Shown here in pieces: positions 44,091-56,172 of a stretch of 64,000 bases of DNA (position 1 is the first letter of the stretch; each line of letters opens with the position of its first letter). A program made the position numbers and the translations under genes. Source of the DNA: Kappaphycus alvarezii (lineage: Eukaryota; Rhodophyta; Florideophyceae; Gigartinales; Solieriaceae); NCBI GenBank assembly GCA_002205965.3, contig NADL03000534.1:1178001-1242000 (forward strand), written 5' to 3'. Under the pieces are notes generated by a model. That model did no database searches. It saw only the letters and a program-made list of their open reading frames with translations, and was not told the DNA's origin.

Positions 44091-45809
44091 CTAGCTTTCT
44101 AATGGCTTCAGAGTTGGTCCTTCCGATGTGTCTATAATGGCAAATCCCGCGGCGCAATCTCATCGCGTATTTCGTCAGCTCTTGCGTAATTTTTTTCGTT
44201 TCTAGCTTCGGTCCTTTTGTCCAACAAACTCAACAATTCTCGGGATATTTCAGTCGCTGTCTGAGCTCCGTTGCCCTTAGAAGCGCTCCATGACATGCGA
44301 GGAGTGTAGAAGATACCGAATACCCGATCCATTTCATCTAAACATTTGAAACACTTTGCGCAGCAGCCGAACTCATATCCCCCGTCTTAATACTTTTCTC
44401 TGCAGCATTAACAACCGAAAATAATGCAGCTGTGGCACGCGGAGTATTAAGGTCGTCGTCCATTGCCTCTCGAAAATCTTCTCGAGCCTTGGAAATAACC
44501 GCAGTAATATGCTCTTCTCCACCGTTCCCCTCCGCGCCATCCAGTTTGGAGCGCAAACTATCTAGACGTTTTACAGTCTCTTTGCTGACTTGAAAGCTTG
44601 ATCCGTAAAGGCAAGCGCAGAACGATATTGTGAGGATACCACCAGGTATCTGAATGCTCTGGCATCATCAGGGCTCGTAGTTATGTCGCGTAGTGTCGGA
44701 AATTACCAAGGCTCTTGGACATCTTTTCGTCATTGATCTTAACGAAACCGTTGTGTACCCAAAATCGAGAGAACTGACGCCCGGTCAGCGCTTCTGACTG
44801 TGCGATCTCATTCTCGTGGTGCGGGAATACAGATCAACACCTCCCCCGTGAATGTCAAGCTCCGGCCCGAGATACTTCATTGCCATGCAGGTGCATTCAA
44901 TGTGCCACCCTGGCCGACCTTTTCCCAAAGAATTTTCCCATGACACCTGGCCATCTTCCGGCTTGTAAGATTTCCATAAGGCGAAATCTCGCAAATCTTC
45001 TTTGTCGTACTCGTCGCTTTCATGTGCCTCCCTGACTGTCGTAAATGAGCTACTCGCTCGCTTCTCCAACTGCGCCAGGCGCCCGTATGACTTGAAGTTA
45101 TTGACAGAAAAGTATGTCGAGCCATCCCTTTCGTAAGCATAGCCTAGTCCTTTAAGCTGTTGATGGTTTTCTCAATTTCGTCGATATGTTTTGTGGCACA
45201 CGGATAATGTTGCGCTGGAATCACGTTCAGAGTGTCTAAGTCTGCAAAAAAGGCGTCCGCGTACTTTGTCGTCAATTCCTCTGCGGAGCATCCAAGTTGC
45301 TGAACCTTGTTGATGATTTTGTCATCAACATCAGTAATATTCATCACATGCTTAACGTCATACCCTTTACAAAGTAGCCACCTCTTCACTACATCATAGG
45401 TCAGAAAGGCACGAAAGTTGCCGACATGCGCAAAGTCATACACTGTGGGCCCGCAAGAATAGAAACGCACTACACCAGGTTCCACAGTTGTGAAGCGCTC
45501 TTTTGTCCGAGAAAGGGTGTTGTATAGATAGAGCTCACTGGTAGCTCGTTGTTCGGTGCGCCCTGACTCCTGGGAGGTTGAAATCGCTGCAGTTGTCGCC
45601 TTTGTACACAGCTTCGCATGTTTGGGGTCCCTTTTCGATGGCTGGTGCACGTGGTTCAGAGGTAAACACGGACTGCAAATAAAGGAGGACGCCGACACTC
45701 TTGAAACGGAGCGTGCGGGGAATGCGGGTATACCAAAGGCTGGTATCATGGCGAATGATAGGCTGCACCGCCGACAGTCCATCGTCACAGGAAGCCCACT
45801 TCGAGGCAA
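44091..45809 (-). CDS. CARS: Cysteinyl-tRNA synthetase with likely organelle transit peptide (frameshifted)
   Basis: Class I aminoacyl-tRNA synthetase that charges tRNA-Cys. The first 65-90 residues are Ser/Arg/Pro-rich without acidic clusters, consistent with a plastid or mitochondrial transit peptide. The catalytic core begins [20 protein letters not shown], with the HIGH-type motif HVGN at residues 128-131 and the zinc ligand Cys in YSCGPT. Further left: [66 protein letters not shown] (KMSKS at 44725-44711), then the anticodon-side helices and [11 protein letters not shown]. In the given frame it stops at 44132; one added base gives [17 protein letters not shown] and a stop at 44091, as expected for the family. 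At least three shifts. Convergent with SOF1, 27 bp apart. Confidence 0.87.
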
Positions 45810-46185
45810 CCAAGACCAAGAAAGGATTACTTGGCCATCGAGCGTCCTGGTCGTGAGCTGACAAGCTTTTTTCCGTGAAACCTCAAGATCTTAAACAGGG
45901 TTTTTGTTTGCCTCGGATTAGCTCGCTTTTTTTCTGAGAATTTACGGTTGTATTGGCGCCTTACAGTGATGCTGTCAAGTCGGTACTGTACAAAAAGTAA
46001 CGGTAGCCACGAATTCTGTGCATTGCCGGAAACTGTACTGTACCATACTGTGCAATACTGTAGTCCTTACATGTCCTGCCAATGGTTTGATTACAAGTAC
46101 ATAGGACTGCCAACCTTTCCATTACTCGCAGTAAACCAACGCAATTTGGACTTACAGTAGTCCTAGTCTGCGATTGCTCTTAGCA
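45810..46185. other. Intergenic region with TACAGTAC motifs
   Basis: CGGTACTGTACAAAAAG, AACTGTACTGTACCATACTG and GCAATACTGTAG lie between 45,980 and 46,065. This is also the upstream side of the CysRS gene. No ORF of note. Confidence 0.45.
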
Positions 46186-46215
46186 GGAAAATTAAGTATA
46201 CCAACCCATTCAAGT
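46186..46215 (+). repeat. 30-bp direct repeat, copy 1
   Basis: Identical to 46610-46639 (AAATTAAGTATACCAACCCA core); the match continues imperfectly for 7 more bases. Confidence 0.8.
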
Positions 46216-46609
46216 AAACCCAAAACTGCCAGTATAAGTGCAGACGCAATTTGGTATTTTCGGTGGAATTTTTCTAGCTCATCCCTCTCTCGTTTCAGTT
46301 GTCCTCCCCACTCCTTCCAGTACCCAAGACTAGCAAGTCTGCGGTGAATCCACCGTGTCTACCGAAACCCCCTCTCACGTCACCAATCGGTGATAAGCCG
46401 CCCTATCTTCTACGGAAGCCGCCCTATTATATTCAACCCCGAAGGCGTCTATGGGCAGGCGTCAAATGAGCGCGCGGGTGAGGTCACTACGAGCACGGGG
46501 ATAGCCATGGACTTGTCTGTACAGGGTCTATACTACTTCACCTTGCTGGTGATGTGCTAGTGGTGGATGAGTTACTCTTCCTTAGACCAACCCAATTTAC
46601 CCAAATTAT

Positions 46610-46639
46610 GGAAAATTAAGTATACCAACCCATTCAAGT
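46610..46639 (+). repeat. 30-bp direct repeat, copy 2
   Basis: Second copy, 424 bp downstream of the first. The two could be ends of a small element or a duplication; the interval contains no ORF. Confidence 0.8.
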
Positions 46640-47690
46640 GAACCCAATAACCCAATTTCCCCCTCTGTAGTCCCTCGCTCAAAGCACACCTCACCTAAGG
46701 AATCCCTCGGCCCAAGCAACGGCAATTAGTCTACGAGGATGGTAAACCCCACAATCACATTGTAGAGACCGTTGCGTGCTTACTCTTCATAAGCAACGAC
46801 CACATGGAACCGAAGTAGAAAAAAGTTATTTTTCTCCTTGAATTTAGGCATTTCTGCACCCTCGCATGCAACGGTCACTGACCGTACCATGAAACATATT
46901 GTGTAGCTCTCCTCCGGCTCACAATCTCAATAAACTTTGCCATTTAAGCAATCGAGCCACTGGGCGTTGTCTAACCAAACATACCTAAGCCATTCTCTAC
47001 TACTTACGCTGCAATGCAAAGAAATTACCTCACAAAACAAACAGCGTACCGCCATTCAGGCGGAGATAATAAACGCAGAAAAGAAAACGAACGACCTTAC
47101 GACGATGTTGCAGAGCAGGCTCGCGTCCGGTTCAAGCTTTTTTTGCACCCTACCGTTGTGTCTTCTCTCGTCTTTCTACTGATATCTCACAGATCAGTAA
47201 CATCCCATCCAATGATGTGAAGCGAAATAGACAACCAGTACGGGCTTCTACAGAGCGTCAGACTTTAAAATAGATCAACGACCAAAATACTTCCGGCAGA
47301 TGTTTGACTGTGGATGTTATTAGAGCAAAAGGGGCCCGATTGTTGGAGGAAGTCAATGGTTTGCCTCCAGAGTCTTTTTGAGTTGATCTGAATTTTTCTG
47401 CTGGTTGGTCGCAGAGGTTTCAGAAGAGAGATTAGATTGATCCAAACCATACCAAGAGAATAGAAGACACGGCAATAATAGGAATAACGCGTTCAATTTT
47501 TGTTTAGGAATATTTCAAAAGCTACTCAATGGTACTCCAAGGAAGGATAACTACAAAAACCGTAGGTTAAGAAAGGGGAGGACACATTATTCCGCAGTTA
47601 AATACCAGAATAATAATATCCACCAGCCGCATCAGGAGAGGTATCAATACCCGAAGTTCGTGGCAAGTGAAATTCAACCTTCTAGTGTAA
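46640..47690. other. Unassigned; possible exon at 47000-47180
   Basis: One plus-strand frame (46937-47182) has a coiled-coil-like run (ITSQNKQRTAIQAEIINAEK, then KTNDLTTMLQSRL) that might be an exon or gene relic. I cannot name it. The rest shows nothing recognisable. Confidence 0.3.
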
Positions 47691-48840
47691 TTGGGCCAGT
47701 TTCTCGCACGAATCCAGTGATCATACGATAAGGGTATATAAGACTACTGAAAATCAATGGCAGCAGTGTTATTTTCTCTACTGGGAGCACATTGGGATTC
47801 ATTGCAATTAAAATGAGCATTAAGACTAGCGAGAGGCGTCCTACGGTCAGCGAATGCTCATGAATTGCAATTTTTCTGGAAACCTGCACGAAGATTTTTG
47901 CTGAAATGCTCAAGTTCTTTGGAATTTCGTGCGTCAAATACCATCTATCCAGCACGCAGAGGGCTGATTACTTCGTACACGCTCTCAATGATGCGAATCT
48001 TAAGTTAAATATCGAGACTCCAACGAAGAAATGAGCTACGGTGAGTTTGTGAAGATCATGGTGAGCGAGTACGTATCCGATGCCAGACAACTGTAGACAG
48101 TGGGAAATTTAGAAAATCTTCGATTGAGAATTTTTAGGAACGATAGAGGCATCCACAATTTACCCAAGGGTCTAACGAAACTTTTCGCGCATACAAACGA
48201 GCTTGCTCCCGAATTTCCTAGGTATTTTCGCACTGACGCTCTTAGAGTGGATTTCTTACAAAAGGCCGAAAAGGAGTTCCAGGAATGATATCGTACTCAC
48301 ATTCAGAACATCAAGTCCTCGGCTACTCCTACAATAGATTTGAAACGACTTTTCACGAGTGTATCCAAAACCTTCGTCAGATCCGACTCCTCACTGGAAC
48401 CCTAATGATTTTTCGCACATCACAACGAGTTTGATACCAACAGAACTCGCTATAAATGTAAATCAAGGCAAAATAAGCATCAGAAGTTCCGATACGGACC
48501 GAATAGAAACGGTAAAAGTCGCCAACCTGACCGTTCGTTCGAGAAGTCCCGCAAGCGCAACGAATAACACAAGTGCCGAAACTCAAACCGGAAACCACGC
48601 TATCTATGTGGCTCTTTTGCCATAAAAGCCCACGCACGCCCTGAGTCAGGGACATTGAATCCTGTAACCAAATCCTGGCCGATTTCATTAAAGGGGAGGA
48701 GGAGTCTCCATGGAATCCCGAAAATGCCCTCAAAGAAGAAGAAAGCTTGCCGAATCAAAAAGAGAATTAGCCGAATTATATTCGCACTTGATGAAAGAGG
48801 GACTTTTTGCACAGATTAAGTTCATATGTTAATAATTTGA
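47691..48840 (+). pseudogene. Retrotransposon gag relic
   Basis: Plus-strand frames, joined over stops, resemble a retroelement gag: helical text (RNDRGIHNLPKGLTKLFAHT, NELAPEFPRYFRTDALRV, at about 48140-48250), a basic linker (QPDRSFEKSRKRNE) and a knuckle-like KCRNSNRKPRYLCGS (about 48570-48615). No pol domain was recognised downstream on this strand, so the element is incomplete. Confidence 0.45.
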
Positions 48841-51800
48841 TTTGAGCCGGGGAGCATGAAATTATGCAAACAAAAATTTATTCGGCAATGGGTGAATCTA
48901 GCCACGGGTCTTCTGGTTTTCATCTGAATTGCGTGGACTTTTAGAGCCACTTCGTCTCCATCAAGAATATACACAACCCATGGCTGATTATGATGCTAAG
49001 TCTTCATCAAAGATATCTACGTCATAAAAATGAAAAGAGGGCTCTCTCGAAACCGTACCTAGAGTCTTCTCTGCAAAATTAAAGCACTAAAATATGTTAT
49101 TGATCGCAAGGAACTTAATCGAATCTTCACTTCATTCGGTACTCGTAACCGAAAAATAGGCCCGTACTGGAATCGTTCCACACAAACGCATACGAGCAAC
49201 CCTTGATCGGGTTTCTGTCCTTTAGATACCCCAATGAGCTACGACGACCCCGTCGAAGATTCACATCCAAACCTTGGCATCGGAGAACATTAAAAAGAAT
49301 CGCCGTGCACGACTTTCCACGAAAGCACAGTGGATTATCCAACCGAAGACAATGACCTAGCTCTTTCATTATAGGAAATGCTACGAACGACAATCTGGGT
49401 CTAGAAGAGTTAATATCATCCACCTAGGTTTTAGTAATATTACCAGCTTCACGCTACCTCAGAGCCCAAAAAAGTCGCTAAGCAATGGAAGAAAGAGCTA
49501 AGTTTGTTGCGCTAGCGAGTGGCGGACTGGTTCAGAAAATAGATTCGTTGCCACTCACAGGCGCTCTCAAGAATGCTTCACTCAAAGTTTGCGACCGCGC
49601 CTTTAAACCTAGAGATGGAGGTGTCTTTTGTTGCTAAAGGGTCGCTGAATTCAGAATCGGTGCTGAGCTCGGCACCCTCACTGGAAAGTCCTTCGATCCC
49701 GAGAAGAAGATCGTCTCCTTACGCGACACATACATCGATACTGCAAGATCAGTCAAAGTGGCAAAGATCAAGCCGTATCCAACTCCAGAGACTCTTGCAA
49801 ACACCTTTCACGTGAAGTTTAGAAAGGCCTGCGCAATTTCAAATCACCATAATAAGATTATATCTTCGCTGCCAAAGTATATGGAACAAAAGATTACAGC
49901 GAAAACGCATTAGAAATGAAGAAGACAAAGAATGAAGAGAAGCGCGACCAATTAGAACTTGAAACGTCCAAGTTAGTTTTCAGGGAAGAATTTTCCTTAT
50001 GGTGCAAGGGTTTTAACAGAACACTTAGCATTCTTTCTCAAGTTAAATATCGATGAAGAGACCAATTAAAAGGCTCGATACGTTATTTGAGGGTATTGCG
50101 ACAAAATGAAGCTTCTCCTCGTTCACTTTTCCACGACATTGCAGCCACAATCAGTTGGAATAAGCAGAGGGATCAATTTCAAAGATTTAGGTAGGAATAG
50201 CGTGTGATAAAAGGGGAAGGGGAGCGGCGATCGGGGCAGTAGATGTAGAGGTGTAGAAAGATCTTAGTTTGTATGAAAGATCTACAACTACCATGTTGCC
50301 ATGTTGTAATTGTATTCATTCAATATCTTGGGGGTAAGAGAATATAAGTTTTTGTTAAAAAAACATACGAGTATTTATTGGACTCTATTGGTGTTCATGG
50401 AAGTCGGAAGAGGTGTCCTTCTAAGAAAATCAATTTTCTGGTTGTTAAAAACCTTATAGATTATGAAGAGTGTTTATATTGGTCTGTCATAATACATGTT
50501 ACTGCCAATACCTTATCTCAAATTACTGCTCCAAGTGTATTCATGTTTAAACGAAAGTACCCGCGACCTACAAATTCCTTCAAGAAACCAGAAAATTTGG
50601 ATTTTGTTTTTTTAAATACTATAATTTACCTCTCACAAAGCAGCCTTAAATGTTTTGTCGATAAGATAAGATTTTCCATAAAAAACAAGGGCTGAAACAT
50701 TTTATTCTGTAAGAATAAATGCTTTAATATCTCCATTTATAATAAGATGAGGTGATAAATGGGGAACATTAAATTTGTAGGAAAGGCAGTATTTCCATGG
50801 ATCTCCAATGTATTGTTGGAATGCCAAGTATGTACGTGCATGTAGAATTCAAAACTGACCGCAACTGGAACCGTACTTCATTAGCTTTTTTTCGCAATCT
50901 TATAGTATATTAAAATTCTCCAGAGGTCACTACCATAATTTATTTGAACCTCAATGTTGAGGTATGAAGAGTTTTCTTAAGACCATTTTTTACCCCATCG
51001 AATAACGGTTGTAGTTTTTCAAATAATCCTGCCGGGATCTCAGACATGAAGAAATATTATTAGATTTTGAACTAAAATAAAGTTGCAGAACTGGAGAAAT
51101 AAATGGATTTGCCCTCCATTTCCCATTTCGCAGCGATATTGAGGGATTTGATTGGATCCACATACAAATTATTACTTCAATAAAGCAATATATCTCACAC
51201 GAGAGTAGCCCCTTTTTGTGGTCAATTTATGACTGCAAACTTCAGTGAAAGATGTTTTTGAATGGTTGGAAATTATCTGCAGAATTTCAGTCGAAAGAAT
51301 ATTTTGAAAATGCCCAGCGGTTTTCATTAAAAAGTTTTTTGAAGAAGTATTCAGTGCTTTATTACCCATTTCTGTAGCTGCAGCAGCAGAAAGCTGAAGA
51401 TGAAGTACTTATACTGCTGATCCAATGTGGCTCAAGATCAGTTATATTGTTACTAAACGATTAGAACAGCCCGTATAGTCCCCTGATTTCATTCTTGCAA
51501 TGAATCGGAATAGAATTAAATTGATCAATTTGCCATGTTCTCATTTTCGAAATCAGCAGAAGTTTTCGATGATATCTTACCTTTGTCGTGAAGATCAATA
51601 TTTTTGCAAAGAGGTGTAAAATGTATATTATGTATATATTTACCAAAACTAATAAATTTGTTGTCAATTGGTCCCTTGAGGTAAGTTTTTTTATCATATA
51701 TTTTATTTTGGAAGAGATAAAAGTGTGTTGCGGAGAGAAAATGATACCCGGGCTACAGAGTACGAAATTTCTGGAGTGAAATCGCTGGATTACCTTTTCC

Positions 51801-52406
51801 CCGCCAATAATGTACATTAGAAATTATTTGCAAGACTAATATTGCTACATTTATCTTCTACAGTGCGAAGATATCAAAATTGTTGCGGTTTCATTCGAAA
51901 ATTTCAGATGACATTCAAAAAGATCGTTCCCTCTTATTACTTTCCCAAGCAATTATCGTACGCTTTGGCGGGAGATACTTTATACCTAAGTGGAGTAACC
52001 TTCCACTATTGCAATCTCAACCGGAAAAAAACATTTTATGGTATGATCTACTTTGAATCGCCCCCTTATATATGCAGTAGGAAAATAAACGAAAATTGAA
52101 GCTGCTGAAATATCTCCAAATATACTGTACCAAGCCATACTGCCGACTCCACCATCTGTGTATATTCCACCATCTGTGTATGATCATATCTATATTTACT
52201 CAATAGAAGCCCCACCGTCAACGCAGACCGATGATTCACTATTTCTCCCTTATCTAACACCAAACCTCCAATCCGCACCATTCCTTAGATCTACCCAAAT
52301 CAGCTGAGAAAACCCTCCTGCTATGCACCGTAGAAATAAATGCAGCTGGCGTCGAGGTACATAATGAGACTCACATATGGCAGTTTGGGTTTATCAAGTG
52401 GTCAGG
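48841..52406. other. AT-rich transposon-type DNA, no supported gene
   Basis: Open frames at 49573-49815, 50378-50695 and 51842-52099 (plus) and 51461-51817 (minus) show no domain I recognise. A charged stretch near 49,920-49,990 (KKTKNEEKRDQLELETSKLV) resembles accessory-protein coiled coils of DNA transposons or gag tails but is isolated. Confidence 0.35.
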
Positions 52407-52466
52407 GAAGAAAACTAGAGTGAAGCGTCGATGGTCGATAGATTTGTCCTTTACTATGACGCTCTG
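52407..52466 (-). repeat. Probable LTR remnant, left copy
   Basis: About 85% identical to 56114-56172 in direct orientation; ends with TTTGTCCTTTACTATGACGC. Confidence 0.5.
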
Positions 52467-52917
52467 ATTTCTGCCAAGAAAAAGTACGCGCAATGATACA
52501 AAGAAGGAGCTAAATATCTTCTGCATTTTATGGTATTCAAATAGCTACCAAATGGTTGCGCCAAAGTCCATCGACAAGACGTACATTTAGGAGACGTTGG
52601 CAGTTCTGCTGACCGAAAGTAAGAACTTCTCCAGAGCTCCAATCGAAATTCGAATCAGAACATGAATAAAGAGCAGGTATGGAATGAGGCGGTGAAATGC
52701 CTGAGGGGCATACAAGTAAGTGATTAGATCGACCCATGCATTATCTGGGACCTTTCTGTAGATTCAAGTATAGTTATAGGCCGAAAGACGAACCGGCTCC
52801 CGAAGAATTTTGCGAATTGATGCTTGACTAAGGTCAGAATCGATATAGAGCGGGTCTAAGATAAAGAGCAAATTTTTGATCCATGTACAAATCACACCTT
52901 TTCGGACCTGTAACGAG

Positions 52918-54181
52918 TCAAAACATGCGACCGATAGCTGTCATGATTGCATAAACTTCTTTATCCATGAAAGACCAGCCCAACTGGGTATCATTTAAAC
53001 GTACAGACAGAAAAGCCATCAGTAAGTGTCTCTGATTCAATTTTTGAAGGTTGAGTTCATTGAGAAGTACTTCGGTGATGATGCTATATGAGAAAAAATT
53101 CCGAAGCGTCCGTAAAAACACAGAGTCTTTTTCGTGCATGTCAAAGTGCTAGTGTTACTTGTGATTCCTATGATTTGTTGAGGGCTACAAATGATACAGT
53201 TTTTTTGTCTACTCAAGCCTATAGTATCTAGCGTTATCTTTGCGGTTGCGCATTTAGTTTGCGCACCCCCTAGACTATAAACTTTTTCCACGAACAAATG
53301 TAATGGGTTTTCAAAAGCAGAGAAGTTGGAGATGGAATAAAATTCCATTGAAGTGCGCAGAATAATGCTGAAGTTACGCTCAAGTCGTTGGTGATTTCAT
53401 AGACTGAATCCCTTAAATGCAGCGCAGGTGGAGCCGGACACCTGAGCTGGAGATAACAAGTCGACAACATCTCCCGGACTTGCAGTAAATTTTGTACTTA
53501 GCAGAGTGTAAGTGTATTTTATTCATGACTCAAATCTCCAAAACCTTTGACTAACCGTAAAAAATCCATCACTATCTTTTTGATGCACTAAAATGTCATC
53601 CAATACGAAACATGTAGCCGTACTTCCCCTGGTATGATCAGCGCCTACATGGACTACAAATAAGTAACAGCGTTACTTTTTTCATGAAGTACGCGATTAT
53701 GTGAGTATGTGATGTCCAAAACTACGAAGGACTGTAATTTCTGGTTTTCGCATTCATAGGAACCTGCCAGTACCCAAGGGAAAGGTTAAATGTGGCGTAT
53801 ACCCTTGGTCTTGCGACCTGTTTGCGACTATAGTTCGATAGTTGGTAAATAGTAGACGTTTCGACCCGTAATAAGTATTTGGGGGACGTAAGAAAACTGT
53901 GAATTGGAAACTAGCAAGACCAAGAGGGAATCGCTTTCCTAGGGTTTTGGTGGGTTAGGATAAATCATTCCAAATTTCTGAAGATCTCTTACTATTCGTT
54001 TCAAAAGTTCTCTCTGATCTGCGGAGTAGTTACTAAGATTGATACGGGCCGGTTGGGCTTCAGATTTCCGCTTAATTTCAAGCAGGGCTACATCGGCGAA
54101 ATGAACAGCAAAGAAAGATGCTCCAAAAGCATCGAAGTTTTGCTTGATGATCTGCGAAGTTTGACGTGCCTTTTGGGGCAT
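52918..54181 (-). pseudogene. Gypsy reverse transcriptase/RNase H remnant
   Basis: Contains the RT substrate-binding region, the LDDILV active-site variant and the RNase H entry with FTDAS-like and QLGWS motifs, split over at least five frames. Length and order fit Ty3/Gypsy pol. Confidence 0.6.
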
Positions 54182-54924
54182 GAAATTGTTTTTAGCTTCC
54201 TTCAGAAATTGATCTATCGCTTCTCGTACATAATTCTATTGCTGGTCGTCGATCGGGTTCAGGAGACAGGCATCAGGAAACGGAACTTTGCCATATCGGC
54301 GCGAGAAAATTTTGCACGAGGTCTTGCAATTGGCTCTCTCAATATCCGTTTCTCAATTAGATCATTCATTAGTTTCCCACGTGTCCGAACTTCCATTGAG
54401 CGGATGGCCCTTGCACATCGCTCAATCTTTATTGTCCAAAGTTGATCACTCTTCTCCTAGGAGTGTGGGCGTGTTGACCCTCAGGTGTTGCAAAACTGGT
54501 AAGTCGACAATGAAAACGCCTGTTGTAATGTATTCATACGCTACAAGACATATAACGTTGAGCAAAGCCAAATGAACAGCCGCAAGGTTGAGTATTGTAT
54601 GCGGGCATCTCCATATTTGTGAGAAAATGAATCACTAGGGTTCATCATCCTTTATGCAACGCAATCGCAAGGATAATGTAGCTACTTTTGTAATCTAACC
54701 GATGTAGGAAATAACTCGGCGCTCTGCAAGACGAGAAGATACTATAGATCCGCCTAATCCGTAGCCATTCCTCCATAAACATCCATTATAGTATCATCAG
54801 AAACTTTTGTAGCGCATGAAGATTTGCAAGAAAAAAGCTTCTCAAATTCTTCTTGCGTTTTCGACAGCTTAATGCGACCCATAATTCTATTCTGGTCCTT
54901 CCTCGGGGTTTTCGGCCATAATTA

Positions 54925-55839
54925 CTATCTAGTACATTTCTTGTAGTATTTTGGCCCGTTGTTGACCTCGAAGGCCCATCTTACCCACGTTATCTCTCCA
55001 GCGCTGTTGCCAAATTTTTCGCTCCTCTGCAGGACAATGTGGACTGTCCTTGAGCAGGTGAAGAATGAATTTAGAGCTCTGCGGATCCCAAAGACAGAGG
55101 GTAAATTCCTTCTTTGGGGACGCCTCATATCCGATCTAAAGGAAATTGTATGCTTCTTAGTACGCTTACCAATTTTTTCCAGATATTTGAATTTAATTTG
55201 TCTAGTTCCGATGTCGAGCAGTTCAAAGGCTTCAATCAGGTTATTTTTATGCTCCATAAAGCATGATAGTCGGACTTCAGATGATTATAGGCAAACGAAA
55301 TGCCGGACTGTATGAGCATTCGCACAGAGATTCGGGACAGAAAGCGTTGAGAATGTGGTTTGTTTCAATGATTGATTGCTGTAGGTAAACCACGACATAT
55401 CTTGGCGTCGAGCGATTCCATGGAAAGATACAATTATGTTACGAATTTGGGAAACTGCGTTTCTGTCGCACATACTTTTACGGAGCTCTACTCTAATGAC
55501 TTTTCCCAATGCCTCTATGCTGAGGCTTTTACTTGATCCTTGTGACTCAGACTCTAGACATGTGCGCATATCTTGGTCAGGTAGTTCTTACTCGCACTTT
55601 TTCTTATACATGAAACACAATGCAATGAGTGATTCTAGATACTCGCTGTCGACACAGTACTTAAGGACAATCGGGTTGATAACCTCTGTTGAAAAGACTG
55701 TAAAAAAGACTTTACTCGCTTTGGATGAAAAATCTCGCCAGTAGTTGTCGTAGTTGTGCCGGAAAACACGGAAAGACTCTACTTCTGTTTTCGCGAGACG
55801 AGGATGTGGTACTGCAGTTGAGACAAAAGTGGTGAACAA
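54925..55839 (-). pseudogene. Gypsy gag remnant
   Basis: Three frames read in series: VESFRVFRHNYDNYWRDFSS, then LKYCVDSEYLESLIALCF, then IEALGKVIRVELRKSMCDRN. The pattern of helices resembles gag of Gypsy elements in algae and oomycetes. No zinc knuckle was found. Confidence 0.45.
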
Positions 55840-56113
55840 AACAGATTCGTCTTCAATGCGAGTAGTTTAAAGAATATCCGATGCGGTTTCTGGGGCGTCA
55901 GATGACAAGGATTCGTTTTCTGTCATGGAAGTAAAGCAAATAGTATCTTAAACCGCAGGACAAAAACAAAAGTGCCGGGTCAGCTGCGCTCTGAAGTTGA
56001 TTCTTAAATGACGCTCAACATATTCGTAACAATGTTTGCAAGAGCTGTGCCTGACAAAGTCGAAAGGCGTTGTAATAATAACTGCGAGGAACTCGAGTTA
56101 CTATGTATTCCGG

Positions 56114-56172
56114 GAAGAAAATTGGAGTACGGAATCGATGGTCGATAGCTTTGTCCTTTACTATGACGCTCT
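56114..56172 (-). repeat. Probable LTR remnant, right copy
   Basis: Direct repeat of 52407-52466; bounds the Gypsy relic on its 5' side. Confidence 0.5.

Larger units (their letters stand above)
52407..56172 (-). mobile_element. Ty3/Gypsy retrotransposon relic flanked by short direct repeats
   Basis: On the minus strand: gag-like frames (55839-55588, 55569-55285, 55257-54925), an RT N-terminus (54181-53939: LKRIVRDLQKFGMIYPNPPK), a YATFNLSLGYWQVPMN block, an RT active site (LDDILVHQKDSDGF, about 53600-53560), and RNase H (53348-52918: LSVRLNDTQLGWSFMDKEVY). RT before the integrase position and the QLGWSxxxKE block are Gypsy features. A roughly 60-bp repeat sharing TCGATGGTCGATAG and TTTGTCCTTTACTATGACGC lies at 52407-52466 and again at 56114-56172, probably LTR remnants. 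All frames are broken. Confidence 0.6.

Noticed and set aside
45556..45861. Plus-strand frame opposite the CysRS N-terminus
   Set aside because: Antisense to the CysRS start region with its transit peptide and no recognised content.
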